Assembly: GCA_016699635.1 (NCBI GenBank)
Contig: CP064983.1
Span: 496,001 to 560,000 of the forward strand
DNA: 64,000 nt
Source of the DNA: Bacteroidota bacterium
GTDB lineage: Bacteria > Bacteroidota > Bacteroidia > AKYH767-A > OLB10
Direction: 5' to 3'
The position numbers were made by a program, and so were the translations under genes. Shown here piece after piece: positions 49,290 to 59,834 of the stretch. The notes beneath the pieces were generated by a model. The model searched no databases. It saw only the letters and a program-made list of their open reading frames with translations, and was not told the DNA's origin. How positions within the stretch are numbered: the stretch's first letter is position 1; every line of letters begins with the position of its first letter.

Positions 49290-50011
49290 CTAAACCTTAG
49301 CTGTCTGCAATGCTTCAATGTATGCCGGAAACATTTCGCGCCACACAGGCCAGTCGTGGTTGGCACCGGGCCGAATATCGAGCCAATGAGCCATACCTTT
49401 TTTAGTCATAATTTCTGAAAGGCGTTTGTTCTGCGCTATACAAAAATCATGTTCGCCTACACCAAGAACTATTCCCATCTGAAACAAATGCTCGTTATCC
49501 AAATCGGGTAAATAATCCGGTGGGTTATTGAAATAAACATTGTCATCATAATAACCATCAAGATGCATTTTAATATCAAAAGCACCACCCATGCTGAAAG
49601 TATGTGCAACAACTTCAGGATGACGAAAGGCAAAGTTGATTGCCTGATAACCACCAAAACTACAACCGGCAGTAATTACTTTATTATGCGAAGTTTCCTT
49701 TTGTGCACGGCTTACAACTTCTTCTAAAATCATCTGATCGTAAAGAAGATGGTTGCGCACCGGTCGGCAGGATGAATGTGTGTATTGTACCAACTCTGCT
49801 CATCAATACTATCGGGGCAGTAAATTTTAATAAATCCACTTTCCACAAAGGGGGCAACACTTTCTATCAATTTAAAATCGCGGTTTTGATAGTGCCTGCC
49901 CATACTTGTTGGAAATGCAATTACCGGAATGCCACTCTCTCCGAAAATGAGCATTTCAAAATCGCGCCCAATGATTGGCGAATAATATTTTATTGATTCT
50001 TCTCTCATCAC
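49290..50011 (-). CDS. Esterase-like alpha/beta hydrolase (frame break)
   Basis: About 240 residues of the putative-esterase (esterase D/antigen 85) type. A conserved N-terminal block (GESGIPVIAFPTSMGRHYQN) precedes a break near 49757. Then the nucleophile elbow GCSFGGYQA (Ser), an acidic region (LGVGEHDFC) and the catalytic His in GANHDWPVW. No signal peptide. Substrate unknown. It precedes the M13 peptidase on the same strand by 24 bp downstream of that gene's end. Confidence 0.8.
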
Positions 50012-50035
50012 ACAAGTTTTTTCAAAATTAATAAT

Positions 50036-52069
50036 TTACCATATATGTACACGCTCATTTTCCGGAAGGAAAATTTTATCTCCCGCCTTTACACCAAAGG
50101 TAGTATAAAATTCGGGCATATTTACCAAAGGGCCAATAACTCTGAATTTGGCAGGTGAGTGTACATCAGTAAGCACTCTTGTTGCTAATGCTTCCGGACG
50201 CATGTTTACCATCCATGCATAGGCATAGCCCAGAAAAAACCGTTGCATTGGATTTAGTCCTGCTATAATTTGATTTTCTTTAAACTGTTTGGTTTGCTTG
50301 AATGCTTCAAGTCCCATTGCAACACCGCCAATGTCGGCAATGTTTTCGCCTTGTGTCATATCACCATTTATATACAAACTGTCAACAACAAGATAATGGC
50401 TGTACTGATTCACAACAGCACCTGTCTTTGCATAAAAGCGAATGCTGTCTTCAGAAGTCCACCAATTATTCAGATTACCAAACTGATCATATTTGCTACC
50501 CTGATCGTCAAAGCCATGTGTAAACTCATGACCAAATGTACTTCCGCCAATAATGCTGTAAAGAATTGCATCATCAGCTAAAGTTTTCTCATATCCGGGC
50601 ACTGTTATGTTACATGCTGGAACAACTATTTCATTATTTGATGGATTGTAATATGCATTATAAGTCTGTGGTGTCATATTCCACCCTGTGCGGTCAACAG
50701 GTTTGCCATATTTATTTTTCATATAATCAAAATGCCAGGAATTGGCGCGAATCACATTACCTACATAAGATGCTTTGTCAACTTCCAATGCACTCATATC
50801 TTTCCACTTATCAGGATAGCCCACTTTCATAATCATGGCATCGAGTTTTGTAATTGCTTTTGTTTTTGTTGCATCACTCATCCAGTCAAGTCCTGAAATG
50901 CGCTTACGATAAACTTCTTTAACGGCATTTCCAATTTCCATCAACTTTTCTTTAGTTCCTTTCGGAAGATATTGTTCCACATAAATCTGTCCTACCAACT
51001 CTCCTAACTGACCATCGGTATCTTCAACTACTCTTTTCCATCTTGGGCGTTGTTCTTTTACACCATTTAACAGTGTCCCATAAAAACTGAAATTCTGTTT
51101 TTCAATATCAGTGTTTAAGTAAGGAGCAAGTCCACGTAACAAATGCCAACGTAGGTAATTTTTCCAAACTTCAATTCCAAACTGACGAGATGCAAGATTC
51201 AGATAAGTAAAAAACTCGGGCTGACCGACAATTACAGTGTCTGGTAGATTCATTCCTAAACCGCTGAAAAATGTCTGCATTGGTACATTGTTCAATTTTT
51301 CTTGCAGTTCTTTTACTGATGTCTTATTATAATTTTTAAATGGATCGCGCAAGTCTTCCATCTTACGGCTGACCTTTGCCAATGCAAACTCTACTGCGTA
51401 AACGTCAGCTGCTGCATCTGTTGCCTTCTTTTCATCGAAGCCACTCAATTCAAACATCTTCTTTAAATGTTCAGGATATGCCTCTCTTACTTTTTTTGTT
51501 CTTTCATCGGTATTAAAATAATAATCGCGATCAGGTAAACCCAATCCACCTTGCGATAAGAATACAGCATTTTTTGAACTGATCATATCATCGGAGTTTA
51601 CATAAAGACCAAAAAGCGGTGACGCAGAAATGCGATGTATATGTGCTGCCACTTTCATCACATCATCAAAAGTTTTCATCTGATCTATCTCTGTAAAATA
51701 TTCTTGCAGTGGCGCGATTCCGGCTTTGTCAATACTTACGGTGTCCATACCGCTGTAATAATAATCACCAATTTTTTGTTTCAGACTTCCTTTGTCATTC
51801 GTACTACCGGCTGCCGTTTGACAAATTTGTAAAATTGTTGCATTGATGGTGTCGTTTATTGTTCTGAAAATACCATTGCTGCGCTCGCTTGATGGAATTG
51901 GATTCTGTGCAAACCAACGTCCGTTAGCAAACATAAAAAAATCGTCACCCGAGCGAACACTGCTGTCAATGTGTTGCACCAACTCATCATGAGTCTGTAC
52001 CGGTGTTTTTGAACTATTACATGCAACAGCAATTATTGCAACTGATAACAAGGATAGAGGTAATCGCAT
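50036..52069 (-). CDS. M13-family zinc metallopeptidase (neprilysin/PepO type), lipoprotein
   Basis: 677 residues. Signal peptide with lipobox (AVAC, Cys17), so a lipid-anchored periplasmic or surface enzyme. The M13 N-terminal domain runs to ~450. The catalytic zinc motif GHEFTHGFDD (HExxH) is near residue 513, and the third zinc ligand lies in GENIADIGGVAM. The C-terminal signature NMPEFYTTFGVKAGD is also typical. Cleaves oligopeptides in characterised relatives. Complete, intact frame. Confidence 0.93.
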   Translation of the reverse strand: MRLPLSLLSVAIIAVACNSSKTPVQTHDELVQHIDSSVRSGDDFFMFANGRWFAQNPIPSSERSNGIFRTINDTINATILQICQTAAGSTNDKGSLKQKIGDYYYSGMDTVSIDKAGIAPLQEYFTEIDQMKTFDDVMKVAAHIHRISASPLFGLYVNSDDMISSKNAVFLSQGGLGLPDRDYYFNTDERTKKVREAYPEHLKKMFELSGFDEKKATDAAADVYAVEFALAKVSRKMEDLRDPFKNYNKTSVKELQEKLNNVPMQTFFSGLGMNLPDTVIVGQPEFFTYLNLASRQFGIEVWKNYLRWHLLRGLAPYLNTDIEKQNFSFYGTLLNGVKEQRPRWKRVVEDTDGQLGELVGQIYVEQYLPKGTKEKLMEIGNAVKEVYRKRISGLDWMSDATKTKAITKLDAMIMKVGYPDKWKDMSALEVDKASYVGNVIRANSWHFDYMKNKYGKPVDRTGWNMTPQTYNAYYNPSNNEIVVPACNITVPGYEKTLADDAILYSIIGGSTFGHEFTHGFDDQGSKYDQFGNLNNWWTSEDSIRFYAKTGAVVNQYSHYLVVDSLYINGDMTQGENIADIGGVAMGLEAFKQTKQFKENQIIAGLNPMQRFFLGYAYAWMVNMRPEALATRVLTDVHSPAKFRVIGPLVNMPEFYTTFGVKAGDKIFLPENERVHIW

Positions 52070-52189
52070 GGATATAAATTTAGGTTGCGAAGATAATTAA
52101 CTGAACAATGGACAGGTTAAAAAAAATTCGTTAAAAAAAGTCTTCATATACATAAAGAACATAATTTAGTAAAAAAACAAAAACAGTAT

Positions 52190-53619
52190 ATGAGAATACG
52201 TTATACATTACTATCAGTTATATTTATTCTATTCACATCAAATGCATTTGCCTGGTGGAACGACATTTTGGTTTACAATGGCAAACCTATTGCACAACAT
52301 AGTATGGAAGCAAAAAGTAATGGTACATTATATCTTGCTGTGCCAGACAGCAGTGCAGGCATGTATTCCATTCAATTATTAAAATCAACCAACGATGGAA
52401 ACACATGGCTTCCTGTAAGTAATACAACCGGGCCAATGGCAACTGCTATTACAAAAACTAAAATGGTGCACACAGGCAGTGATAGTATTTATTGTTTATA
52501 TAGCACTATTGCAGGTGTATATTTATTGAATGTTGAAACCGGTGTTATAGGCTCATTTACATATTCGGCTGTTGAAGATTTTGATGCAGCAGGTTCACCG
52601 GCAGGCAATGTAATTTATTTATTTGTTAACGAACCAATAAATTTCACAATAAAGCGCTACACAACATTAGATGGAGGTTTAACCTGGGGTGGAAGTACAG
52701 CAACTGTAACAACGTCAGGACAAACGCCAAGAGTATATATGTCAGGCACTCGATTGATATTAAATTATTATGGTCAGTAAGTAGCGATCCTTCTACTTCT
52801 AAAATAAGAGCTGCCACTTATGATGAAAGCGTTCCTGGCACAATAGGGGCTACAGCTTTTATTGATATTGCCACTAATACATTTGTAAAAAAGAAACAAT
52901 TCAAATCGGTTTATAACTATAATACAGTTTGGTTTTTCTTTACTGAAGGCGACACTTCACAAGTAATAAAATGTCGAATCAGCACAGATAATGGAGACAA
53001 TTATGGACCTGAACAAATTGTTGCAGGCAACAATGGCTATAGCAACTACAATTTTGATGCCTGTCATTATGCAAATTTTGGTGCATGGGGTTGCTATTTA
53101 ACTTATTATAATTCCAATGCCACATTACCACCTACTCCATTTCCAATGATGTTTACCAATGCCTCACTTAATACACCAACTGTATTTAGCACACCAGTTG
53201 CATACAGTGATTTTAATGTTGTTGATACACCTTCTTATCACTTGCCTGTTATCACAGCCTTTAACGGAACTACCAATGATGTTGGTGTGGCATGGGTTGA
53301 AAACAGTGGAAACGGAAGTTGGGTTTACTTTGACCGATTGAGTGCTGCAACAGGAATGAACGAAGTTAGTCAAGATGGATTTATTTCAGGAATCATCTTT
53401 AATGCTGCTGAATTAAATATTCGTTTTGTAGAGTCACCAAAAAATAAAACTACAATTCAATTATCAGATGTTACCGGAAAAATAATTTCTCAAACTACTT
53501 CAGTGTTACAAGAAAATTTAATTTCTGTAAAGATGCCATCATTAACATCTGGAACTTATTTACTTCATATTAGCGATGGCAGACATTCAGCAACAAAAAA
53601 ACTTATAATTAGTAAGTAA
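52190..53619 (+). CDS. Secreted BNR/sialidase-like repeat protein with T9SS-type tail (frame break)
   Basis: About 476 residues. Signal peptide MRIRYTLLSVIFILFTSNAFA; the mature chain has Asp-box-like turns (STNDGNTWLP, TTLDGGLTWGG, STDNGDNYGP) as in BNR/sialidase propellers, but no sialidase catalytic motif is visible. The last ~80 residues resemble a type IX secretion sorting domain (KTTIQLSDVTGKIIS, LTSGTYLLHISDG, KKLIISK). A single break near 52770 divides the reading frame; the intervening 360 bases are coding in the corrected frame. Confidence 0.75.
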
Positions 53620-53625
53620 TCAGAA

Positions 53626-54238
53626 TTAGTTCAAAATTTTAAAATAGTTTCCTACATCATTGCCTTTGCTGAAGCCAAGCGCGTTAATAAAACGAATATG
53701 TCCGGCATGATTAAGGTTATTATAAGTTATCTTTTTTAATCCATTTGTGATTAAAAATTCTTTTTCTAATTCAAATAAATATTTTCCGACCTTATAATCT
53801 CTGTACTTAGGGATGGTATAATTGAGTCGTACAATTGCATCACCATTTGCAGCCACATCGGCTATAAAATATTGGCTACTGTCATATCGCGAAAAACCAT
53901 AATGGCAAAGCCGGAATTTATATTGATTTCAAACTTTGGAAAATATTCCAATATCTCTTTTTGTTTCGTTCAATAAAACGTTCTGCTAATGGATCGCTTT
54001 CTTTAATAGGAATCACATCAAATGCTTCTTTGCTTTTGTAAAGTTGTATTATCTGATAAATATTGATGATCATCAGAATAACATTAGCAATAATAACAGG
54101 CATTGCATTGATGAGATACCCATATATTATAAATGCAATTTGTCCTGCCAGGTTATACCATCTGAATTTAAACGCATTGCTCATCAGCAATGAAACAGCC
54201 AAAAATGCTGATGCCAGATATCCTACAAATACAATCAC
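53626..54238 (-). CDS. YgjV-like membrane domain fused to GNAT acetyltransferase (two frame breaks)
   Basis: About 204 residues. N-terminal half: three hydrophobic helices of the YgjV type (FVGYLASAFLAVSLLMSNAF, IAFIIYGYLINAMPVIIANVIL). C-terminal half: GNAT-like domain (GFAIMVFRDMTVANIF, VRLNYTIPKYRDYKVGKYLF, GFSKG) in which KYRDYKVGKYL corresponds to the acetyl-CoA loop. Breaks are in the A-run of AACAAAAAG at 53957-53963 (coding-strand sense) and near 53884. Acceptor substrate unknown. Start is a GTG at 54238. A known Bacteroidota architecture, seldom studied. Confidence 0.7.
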
Positions 54239-54364
54239 AGAATCAAATTTAAGTTATAAAAACAATTGTTGCTTAAAAACCGGTTACGTATAGCCACTAC
54301 AACTGTTATCATGAAATAAAAAAATAACAGTTTAAAATTATGGCAATAAAATATTATTCAGGAT

Positions 54365-55402
54365 CTATTGAATTTCCCAAACTTCATTTCCACGCAAAAG
54401 TTTATTCAAATCACCTTTGCCTTTTGTTGAAATAACTGCTTCAACCTGTTGTAGTAAATCATCTTCATAGCAACTTCTTTCTTCTTTATAGAAGACTCCA
54501 AACGGGCGTGGAAGTACTTTCGTTTGCAGGGTTATCAAAGAACCTCGCTAAAATTCCTGACTTAACTCTATCGTACATGTCATGAATCCAAAGGTCGTTT
54601 GTGCTGATACCTTTTTCTGCATGATTAACAATGACAGGTTTAAATCCATCAAGCTTAATTCCCAATTCACCATTCTGCCCGAACACCAATGGTTTGCCAT
54701 GTTCAACAAAGAGTGCTTCTTGTTTTTGGATGCTTTCTCTGTAAATACTTCAAATGCACCATCATTAAATACGTTACAGTTCTGATAAATCTCAAGAAAG
54801 GAAGTTCCTTTATGCTGTGCTGCCTGACGGAGCATTTCTTTTAAATGCACAGGATCGCGATCCATGCTTCGTGCCACAAAAGTTCCATCGGCACCCATAG
54901 CTAAAGCAGCAGGATTAAAAGGATGATCAATTGAACCGAAAGGTGTTGACTTAGTCACTTTTCCTGATTCTGATGTTGGCGAATACTGACCTTTTGTAAG
55001 TCCGTATATCTGATTGTTAAACAACAGAACGTTTACATTAAAATTTCTGCGCAACAGATGTATAAAGTGGTTTCCACCAATAGACATTGAATCGCCATCA
55101 CCTGTTACAATCCAAACACTAAGGTCTTTGCGTGCAGCTTTGAGTCCACTTGCTATGGCTGTTGCTCTTCCGTGAATAGAGTGCATACCATACGTCTCCA
55201 TGTAATATGGGAAACGTGAAGAGCATCCGATTCCTGAAATAAAAACAATCTGTTCGCGTGGCAGACCCAACTCAGGAATAACGGTCTGTACCTGCTTTAA
55301 TATTGAATAATCGCCACATCCCGGACACCAACGAATATCCTGATCGGTTACCAAATCTTTTGATGTAAATAACGGTGTGGGTGTTGTTGCAGTTGATTCC
55401 AT
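54365..55402 (-). CDS. korB: 2-oxoacid:ferredoxin oxidoreductase beta subunit (two frame breaks)
   Basis: ThDP-binding subunit, about 345 residues. CPGCGDYSILK (cluster/ThDP region), GIGCSSRFPYY, HGRATAIASGLK and the ThDP-Mg motif TGDGDSMSIGGNH are typical of the 2-oxoglutarate enzyme. Breaks near 54722 and 54515 shift the frame in the C-terminal third; the corrected C-terminus runs through PRPFGVFYKEERSCYEDDLL to a stop at 54365. Function: CoA-dependent oxidative decarboxylation with reduction of ferredoxin, or the reverse. Partner korA is immediately upstream. Confidence 0.88.
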
Positions 55403-55445
55403 AAAAATATTATATATTAAAAACTGATTTAAATTTTTCTTTTGG

Positions 55446-57286
55446 TTATTTCATTAATTCAACAATCTTTTCTTTTATCTCTGTTGCTGAAAAAGGTATT
55501 CCCATAACTTTATTCATTGCTATGGCAGGTATCATAAACTTATCCCTCACCACTCTTGAAAGTTGTCCCATATTCATTTCAGGCATCAGCACTTTGTCAT
55601 ATTTGAATAACATTTCACCAAAATTTTTTGGAAATGGTTTCAGATAAGTAACATGAGCATGTGCTACTTCATAACCTTCTTTGGTACCATCTGACAAGCT
55701 GTTTTAATAGCACCATACGTACTTCCCCAACCAACAACGAGTAATTTTCCTTTTCAGGACCGCTATCTAATGTTTGCATTGGAATACTATCGGCTACTTT
55801 TTCCACTTTAGCTTCACGCATTTTCACCATAAACTGATGGTTGTCGTTATCGTAACTGATGTTGCCTGTTTCATGTTGTTTTTCAAGACCGCCAATTCGA
55901 TGTTCTAACCCTTTTGTTCCGGGAATTGCCCATGGACGAGAAAGTTTTTCATCACGTTTATAAGGAAGGAAGTGTTCTCCATTTGTTTCAGTTGCATATT
56001 TCACTTTAAATTCTCTTAGCTGATCGGCAGTTGGAAATTGCCAAGGCTCCGCACCATTTGCAATATAACCATCAGAAAGAAAAATAACAGGCGTCATATA
56101 TTCAATAGCAATGCGGCAGGCCTCATAAATTGCATTAAAGCAATCAGCGGGTGAAGAAGCTGAAACAATTGGCATTGGTGCTTCTCCATTTCTGCCATAA
56201 AGCGCCTGCATTAAGTCACTCTGTTCTGTCTTAGTTGGCAATCCTGTTGAAGGGCCTCCACGCTGAACATTTATAACCACCAATGGAATTTCGAGCATAG
56301 TAGCTAAGCCCATTGCTTCACCTTTCAAAGCAATACCCGGACCCGATGATGATGTTACACCCAAGGCACCACCAAATGAAGCACCAATTGCTGAACAAAC
56401 TGCTGCAATTTCATCTTCTGCCTGAAAAGTTTTAATTCCAAAACTTTTGTACTTAGAAAGCTCGTGCAATATGTCTGATGCAGGAGTAATTGGATAGGTT
56501 CCAAAAAACAAATCTATTCCTGCTTTTTGTGATGCCGCAACCAAACCAATTGCTGTTGCCTGATTTCCCATGATGTTTCTATATACACCGGGTTTCATTT
56601 TTGCAGGCTGTACAGTATATCTGGTGCGGAACGTTTCTGTTGTATCACCATAGTGATAACCTGCCTTCAACACTTTAATGTTTGCATCGAGGATAGCTTG
56701 TTTTTTTCCGAATTTTTCTTCCAGAAATTTTATACTATTGTCGAGCGAACGATTGTACATCCAATATAGGAAACCAAGCACAAACATGTTTTTGGCACGG
56801 TCTATTTCTTTTAGTACCTAAGCCCGAATCAACCAATGCAGCACGGGTCATTTTTGTGACATCAATCACTACCAGATTATACTTACCTAATGAACCATCT
56901 TCAATAGGATTCTGTCCATCAGGATATTTTGCCAATCGCAAATTCTTTGGATCAAATCCATCACTGTTGGCAATGATAGTTCCTGAATCTTTTAGATTTT
57001 TAAGATTTACTTTTAATGCTGCTGCATTCATTGCCACAAGCACATCACATTTATCTCCCGGAGTAAAAATGTTTACACTTCCGAAATGCAACTGATAGCC
57101 TGAAACACCTGCCACTGTACCTTGTGGGGCACGAATCTCGGCCGGAAAATCAGGAAATGTACTTAAATCATTTCCAAACAGTGCAGCAGTATTGGTAAAC
57201 TGTGTTCCTGTTAACTGCATTCCATCACCGGAATCACCGGCAAACTTTATGATTACCTGGTCTAATACCTCGTTTGTCTTACTCAT
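55446..57286 (-). CDS. korA: 2-oxoacid:ferredoxin oxidoreductase gamma-alpha fusion subunit (three frame breaks)
   Basis: About 615 residues combining the gamma domain (KFAGDSGDGMQLTGTQF, APQGTVAGVSGYQLHFGS; residues ~1-180) with the alpha pyrimidine-binding domain (GTYPITPASDILHELSKY, FQAEDEIAAVCSAIGASFGG, TSSSGPGIALKGEAMGLA, NVQRGGPSTGLPTKTEQSDL). Breaks near 56812, 55752 and 55688. The start at 57286 (MSKTNEVLDQ) is chosen because a TACTTTTG box lies at 57308-57315. The fused arrangement is usual for aerobic Bacteroidota KorA. Which 2-oxoacid is used is inferred; 2-oxoglutarate is most likely. Confidence 0.88.
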
Positions 57287-57307
57287 TTTAATAAAAATTA
57301 CTGAACA

Positions 57308-57315
57308 CAAAAGTA
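57308..57315 (-). promoter_or_regulatory. -7 box for korAB
   Basis: On the minus strand TACTTTTG matches TAnnTTTG, 21 bases before the korA ATG. No spaced TTG. Confidence 0.5.
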
Positions 57316-57375
57316 AAGGTTTATTTGCTAAAGAAAGTATGTAATGAGATGATTTTTTAAACCATCAACATTCTC

Positions 57376-57963
57376 TTAAAAACGGTATCCAACACTCAGG
57401 CTCAACAGATTATAAAAACCCATGTAAAAAGTTTCGGAGCGCGAGTCGGAATTGTTATCAATAACAGGAATATTATTCTTCTTTCTCACACTATAATGAT
57501 AGATAGCAGGGGCAATCTTAGTTTATAAAACAAACTGGCTTACAGGAACATAATAAACACCCAATGCAAATGCCAATCCCGTATTATGATAATTTCGGAG
57601 AGCACCATTATCGTAAGCAGTCTTGTTTACAATATGAAAAAGTACCGGCCCATAAATGAGTCCTGCAGTTGGATTCTTGGATCCGGCAAGAAATCCTGTA
57701 TGAAAGCCATATCGTGTTACACCACCTTTGGCAGGTGCCAAAAAGTTAATTCCTGCGAATGCACGGATACGTTGTCCGGCAACAATAGAATAAGTCAAAC
57801 TTTCGTGAAACAAAAAATTCTGATCGGGCACTTTAGAAAAATTAGGAACTAACCTGCTGATGGTAACATCCAACCCATGAGTACGGTTCGTGTTACGACT
57901 TCTTTGAGCCATACTACTTAAAGTACTACAGAATAAAAGTATTAATGTGAAAAGATTTTTCAA
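57376..57963 (-). CDS. Outer-membrane barrel protein with an apparent internal stop
   Basis: About 195 residues, function unknown. Signal peptide from a TTG at 57963 (KNLFTLILLFCSTLSSMAQ); the upstream TTG at 57999 overlaps a -7-like box. Beta-strand pattern through IRAFAGINFLAPAKGG and GLAFALGVYYVPVSQF. An in-frame TAA near 57525 is followed by 50 more in-frame codons ending in LLSLSVGYRF, an aromatic-terminated barrel end. The stop disappears if one T too many and one A too few (TTTTATAA for TTTATAAA) are corrected, giving FVYKTKI. Confidence 0.68.
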
Positions 57964-58093
57964 TTGTCTAATCTCATGATTGCATTGGCAATGATGCAAA
58001 TATCGTTTTATTAATAATACATCAGTTTTTGCAACTTAGTGTATTGCATAAGCTTGATGCCTTATTAAATGCGCAATGGATTTCCTAAAAACA

Positions 58094-58122
58094 ACGAGGC
58101 TGCCCGAAACGGGCAGCCTCGT
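58094..58122 (-). terminator. Strong hairpin terminator after the 58.1 kb outer-membrane gene
   Basis: Perfect 13-bp stem (ACGAGGCTGCCCG and its complement) around a 3-base loop, the most GC-rich stem in the window. On the minus strand it is followed by TGTTTTT. Acts 18 bp after the stop of the barrel gene. Confidence 0.75.
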
Positions 58123-58139
58123 AAATAAATCTTATAATT

Positions 58140-59800
58140 TTAAAACGATAAAGAAGCACCTGCCAGCAATTGCAGCCTGTAAGAAGGATAATTATACCAT
58201 TTAAAATACTGTACAGAGCCAATGTTGTTTACATTAAGAAATACAGATACCATTTTTGAATAGCGGTATTCAACAGAAAGGTTGGCATCAAAATAGGGCT
58301 TTAATCGCTGGAATGAGTCGCCATTGTAAGCTGAAGCAAATCGTTCGCCACGATAAAACATATCTGTTTTAAAGATGATTTTTTCTCTCAGTAAAATATA
58401 TCCGCCTAAATTAATTTCTACAGCCGGAACAAACCATGCCTTGGCAAGTCCATCGGGCTTGTTATTGGTGTAAGTTGCTCCAATATGTGCATTGAATTTT
58501 TCATTGCGCTCAAATACCAATTCGCCATTTATTGTAATCACATCGGCATCACTGTAAACAGTAGAAAAGGTTGTATAGTTTAATGCCCCTGTCGAATCGT
58601 TCTCAAAATAAACTGCATCTTTTAATCTCTTGAAAGATGCTCCTGCGCTAAAGAGAATTTCTTTGTCTAACTTAATATTCAGTCCTCCCGAAACATCAAA
58701 CTTCTTATTTGTATTTCCGGGTATAACAAAATCACCTGTAAAAGGATTTTCCGCTGTCATTGCCTTATAAGTGTTCTTCTGCATACCTCCTGAAACCTGT
58801 GCATGTATCATCAAAACATCACTGGCTAATTTATATCTGGCTTCTACATGCGGATACAAATGAAACTTAGCCGCACTATTTGCCTCCCACTCTGTATTGA
58901 CACCGGCAATTAAACGAAACTCCGGAAACTCTAAAGTGTAACGCGGATAAACGCCCACAATAGTGTTTTTAACTAATGTATCAAAAGGAAGTTTAGTACG
59001 TGAATAATCAATTTTAATGTCTGCAAATGCATCTCTGTCGGCAATTTTACGCTGTAGTTTTCCGGCTAAGATTACACTGTTTTCTGTTGTCTTACTGGTG
59101 TCACGTTTTCCGCTATAACCATAAAACGACAAGCCTGCATCAAACTTATAGGTGGACTCCTGCTTTGAAAAATTATCGAACCCAACCTCTCCTGCTATAC
59201 CGCTAAATAACTGACGTGTTTCGGCCTTGCTATATACAGTTGACCTTCCATCATAGCCATAAAAACGATATACATCTCTGTCGAAATTTAATTGTGTTCT
59301 GAGCGTACCATAATCAGTAAACTTTTTACCGAATAATTCAAGCGCATTCTCACTATTGTCAGTCTTGCCATAGTTTTTAATTTTTCCTGTTGATGAATGA
59401 TGCTTCAGATGTATTCCTGCATCAAATTCTTTTGAGCGAAGTGCATTAAAAAACAATTCAGCATAGGGCGTATTGTGTGTTCCATATCCTCCACGCACAT
59501 ATCCTTTGTGCAACATTTTTATTTCATCATCTTTAATTTTAACAGGTTTTATTGGTGAAGTACTAAAAGGCAAATCAGCACGCTTACCCTCTATTGCATA
59601 ATTGAATTTCACCTCTTTTATTGATGATGTATCGGCACCAGGCATATCGCTAATCTTAACTGCATCAGACAATGTAGGCTGATAGTCCTTTACAACAATA
59701 ATATTCTCGTCACCGATATTTTTAATGGTGTCGCGTGTTTGTGCTTTCAACTGTAAAAAGTTAAGCTCAATACACAAAAGAATATTGTCTTCTTTAACAT
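58140..59800 (-). CDS. TonB-receptor-like outer-membrane beta-barrel protein (frame break)
   Basis: About 553 residues. Signal peptide MLKKTIFFCVLSLTFLQLKAQ, completed after an A5 run at 59755-59759 (T5 in coding sense). The N-terminus DENIIVVKDYQPTLSDAVKI lies ahead of a large barrel with many alternating strands (KGYVRGGYGTHNTPYAELFF, FDANLSVEYRYSKMVSVFLN) and an aromatic end (LLAGASLSF). No plug domain. An in-frame start could be as early as 59845. Partner of the long TPR gene upstream, with overlapping or adjoining ends. Confidence 0.78.
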
Positions 59801-59834
59801 GATTGCTGTATTCATTCCTGATTCAATTGTTGCT

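Noticed and set aside
58094..58122. 13-bp inverted repeat as an insertion-sequence end
   Set aside because: No transposase nearby; position and downstream T-rich tract fit a terminator.
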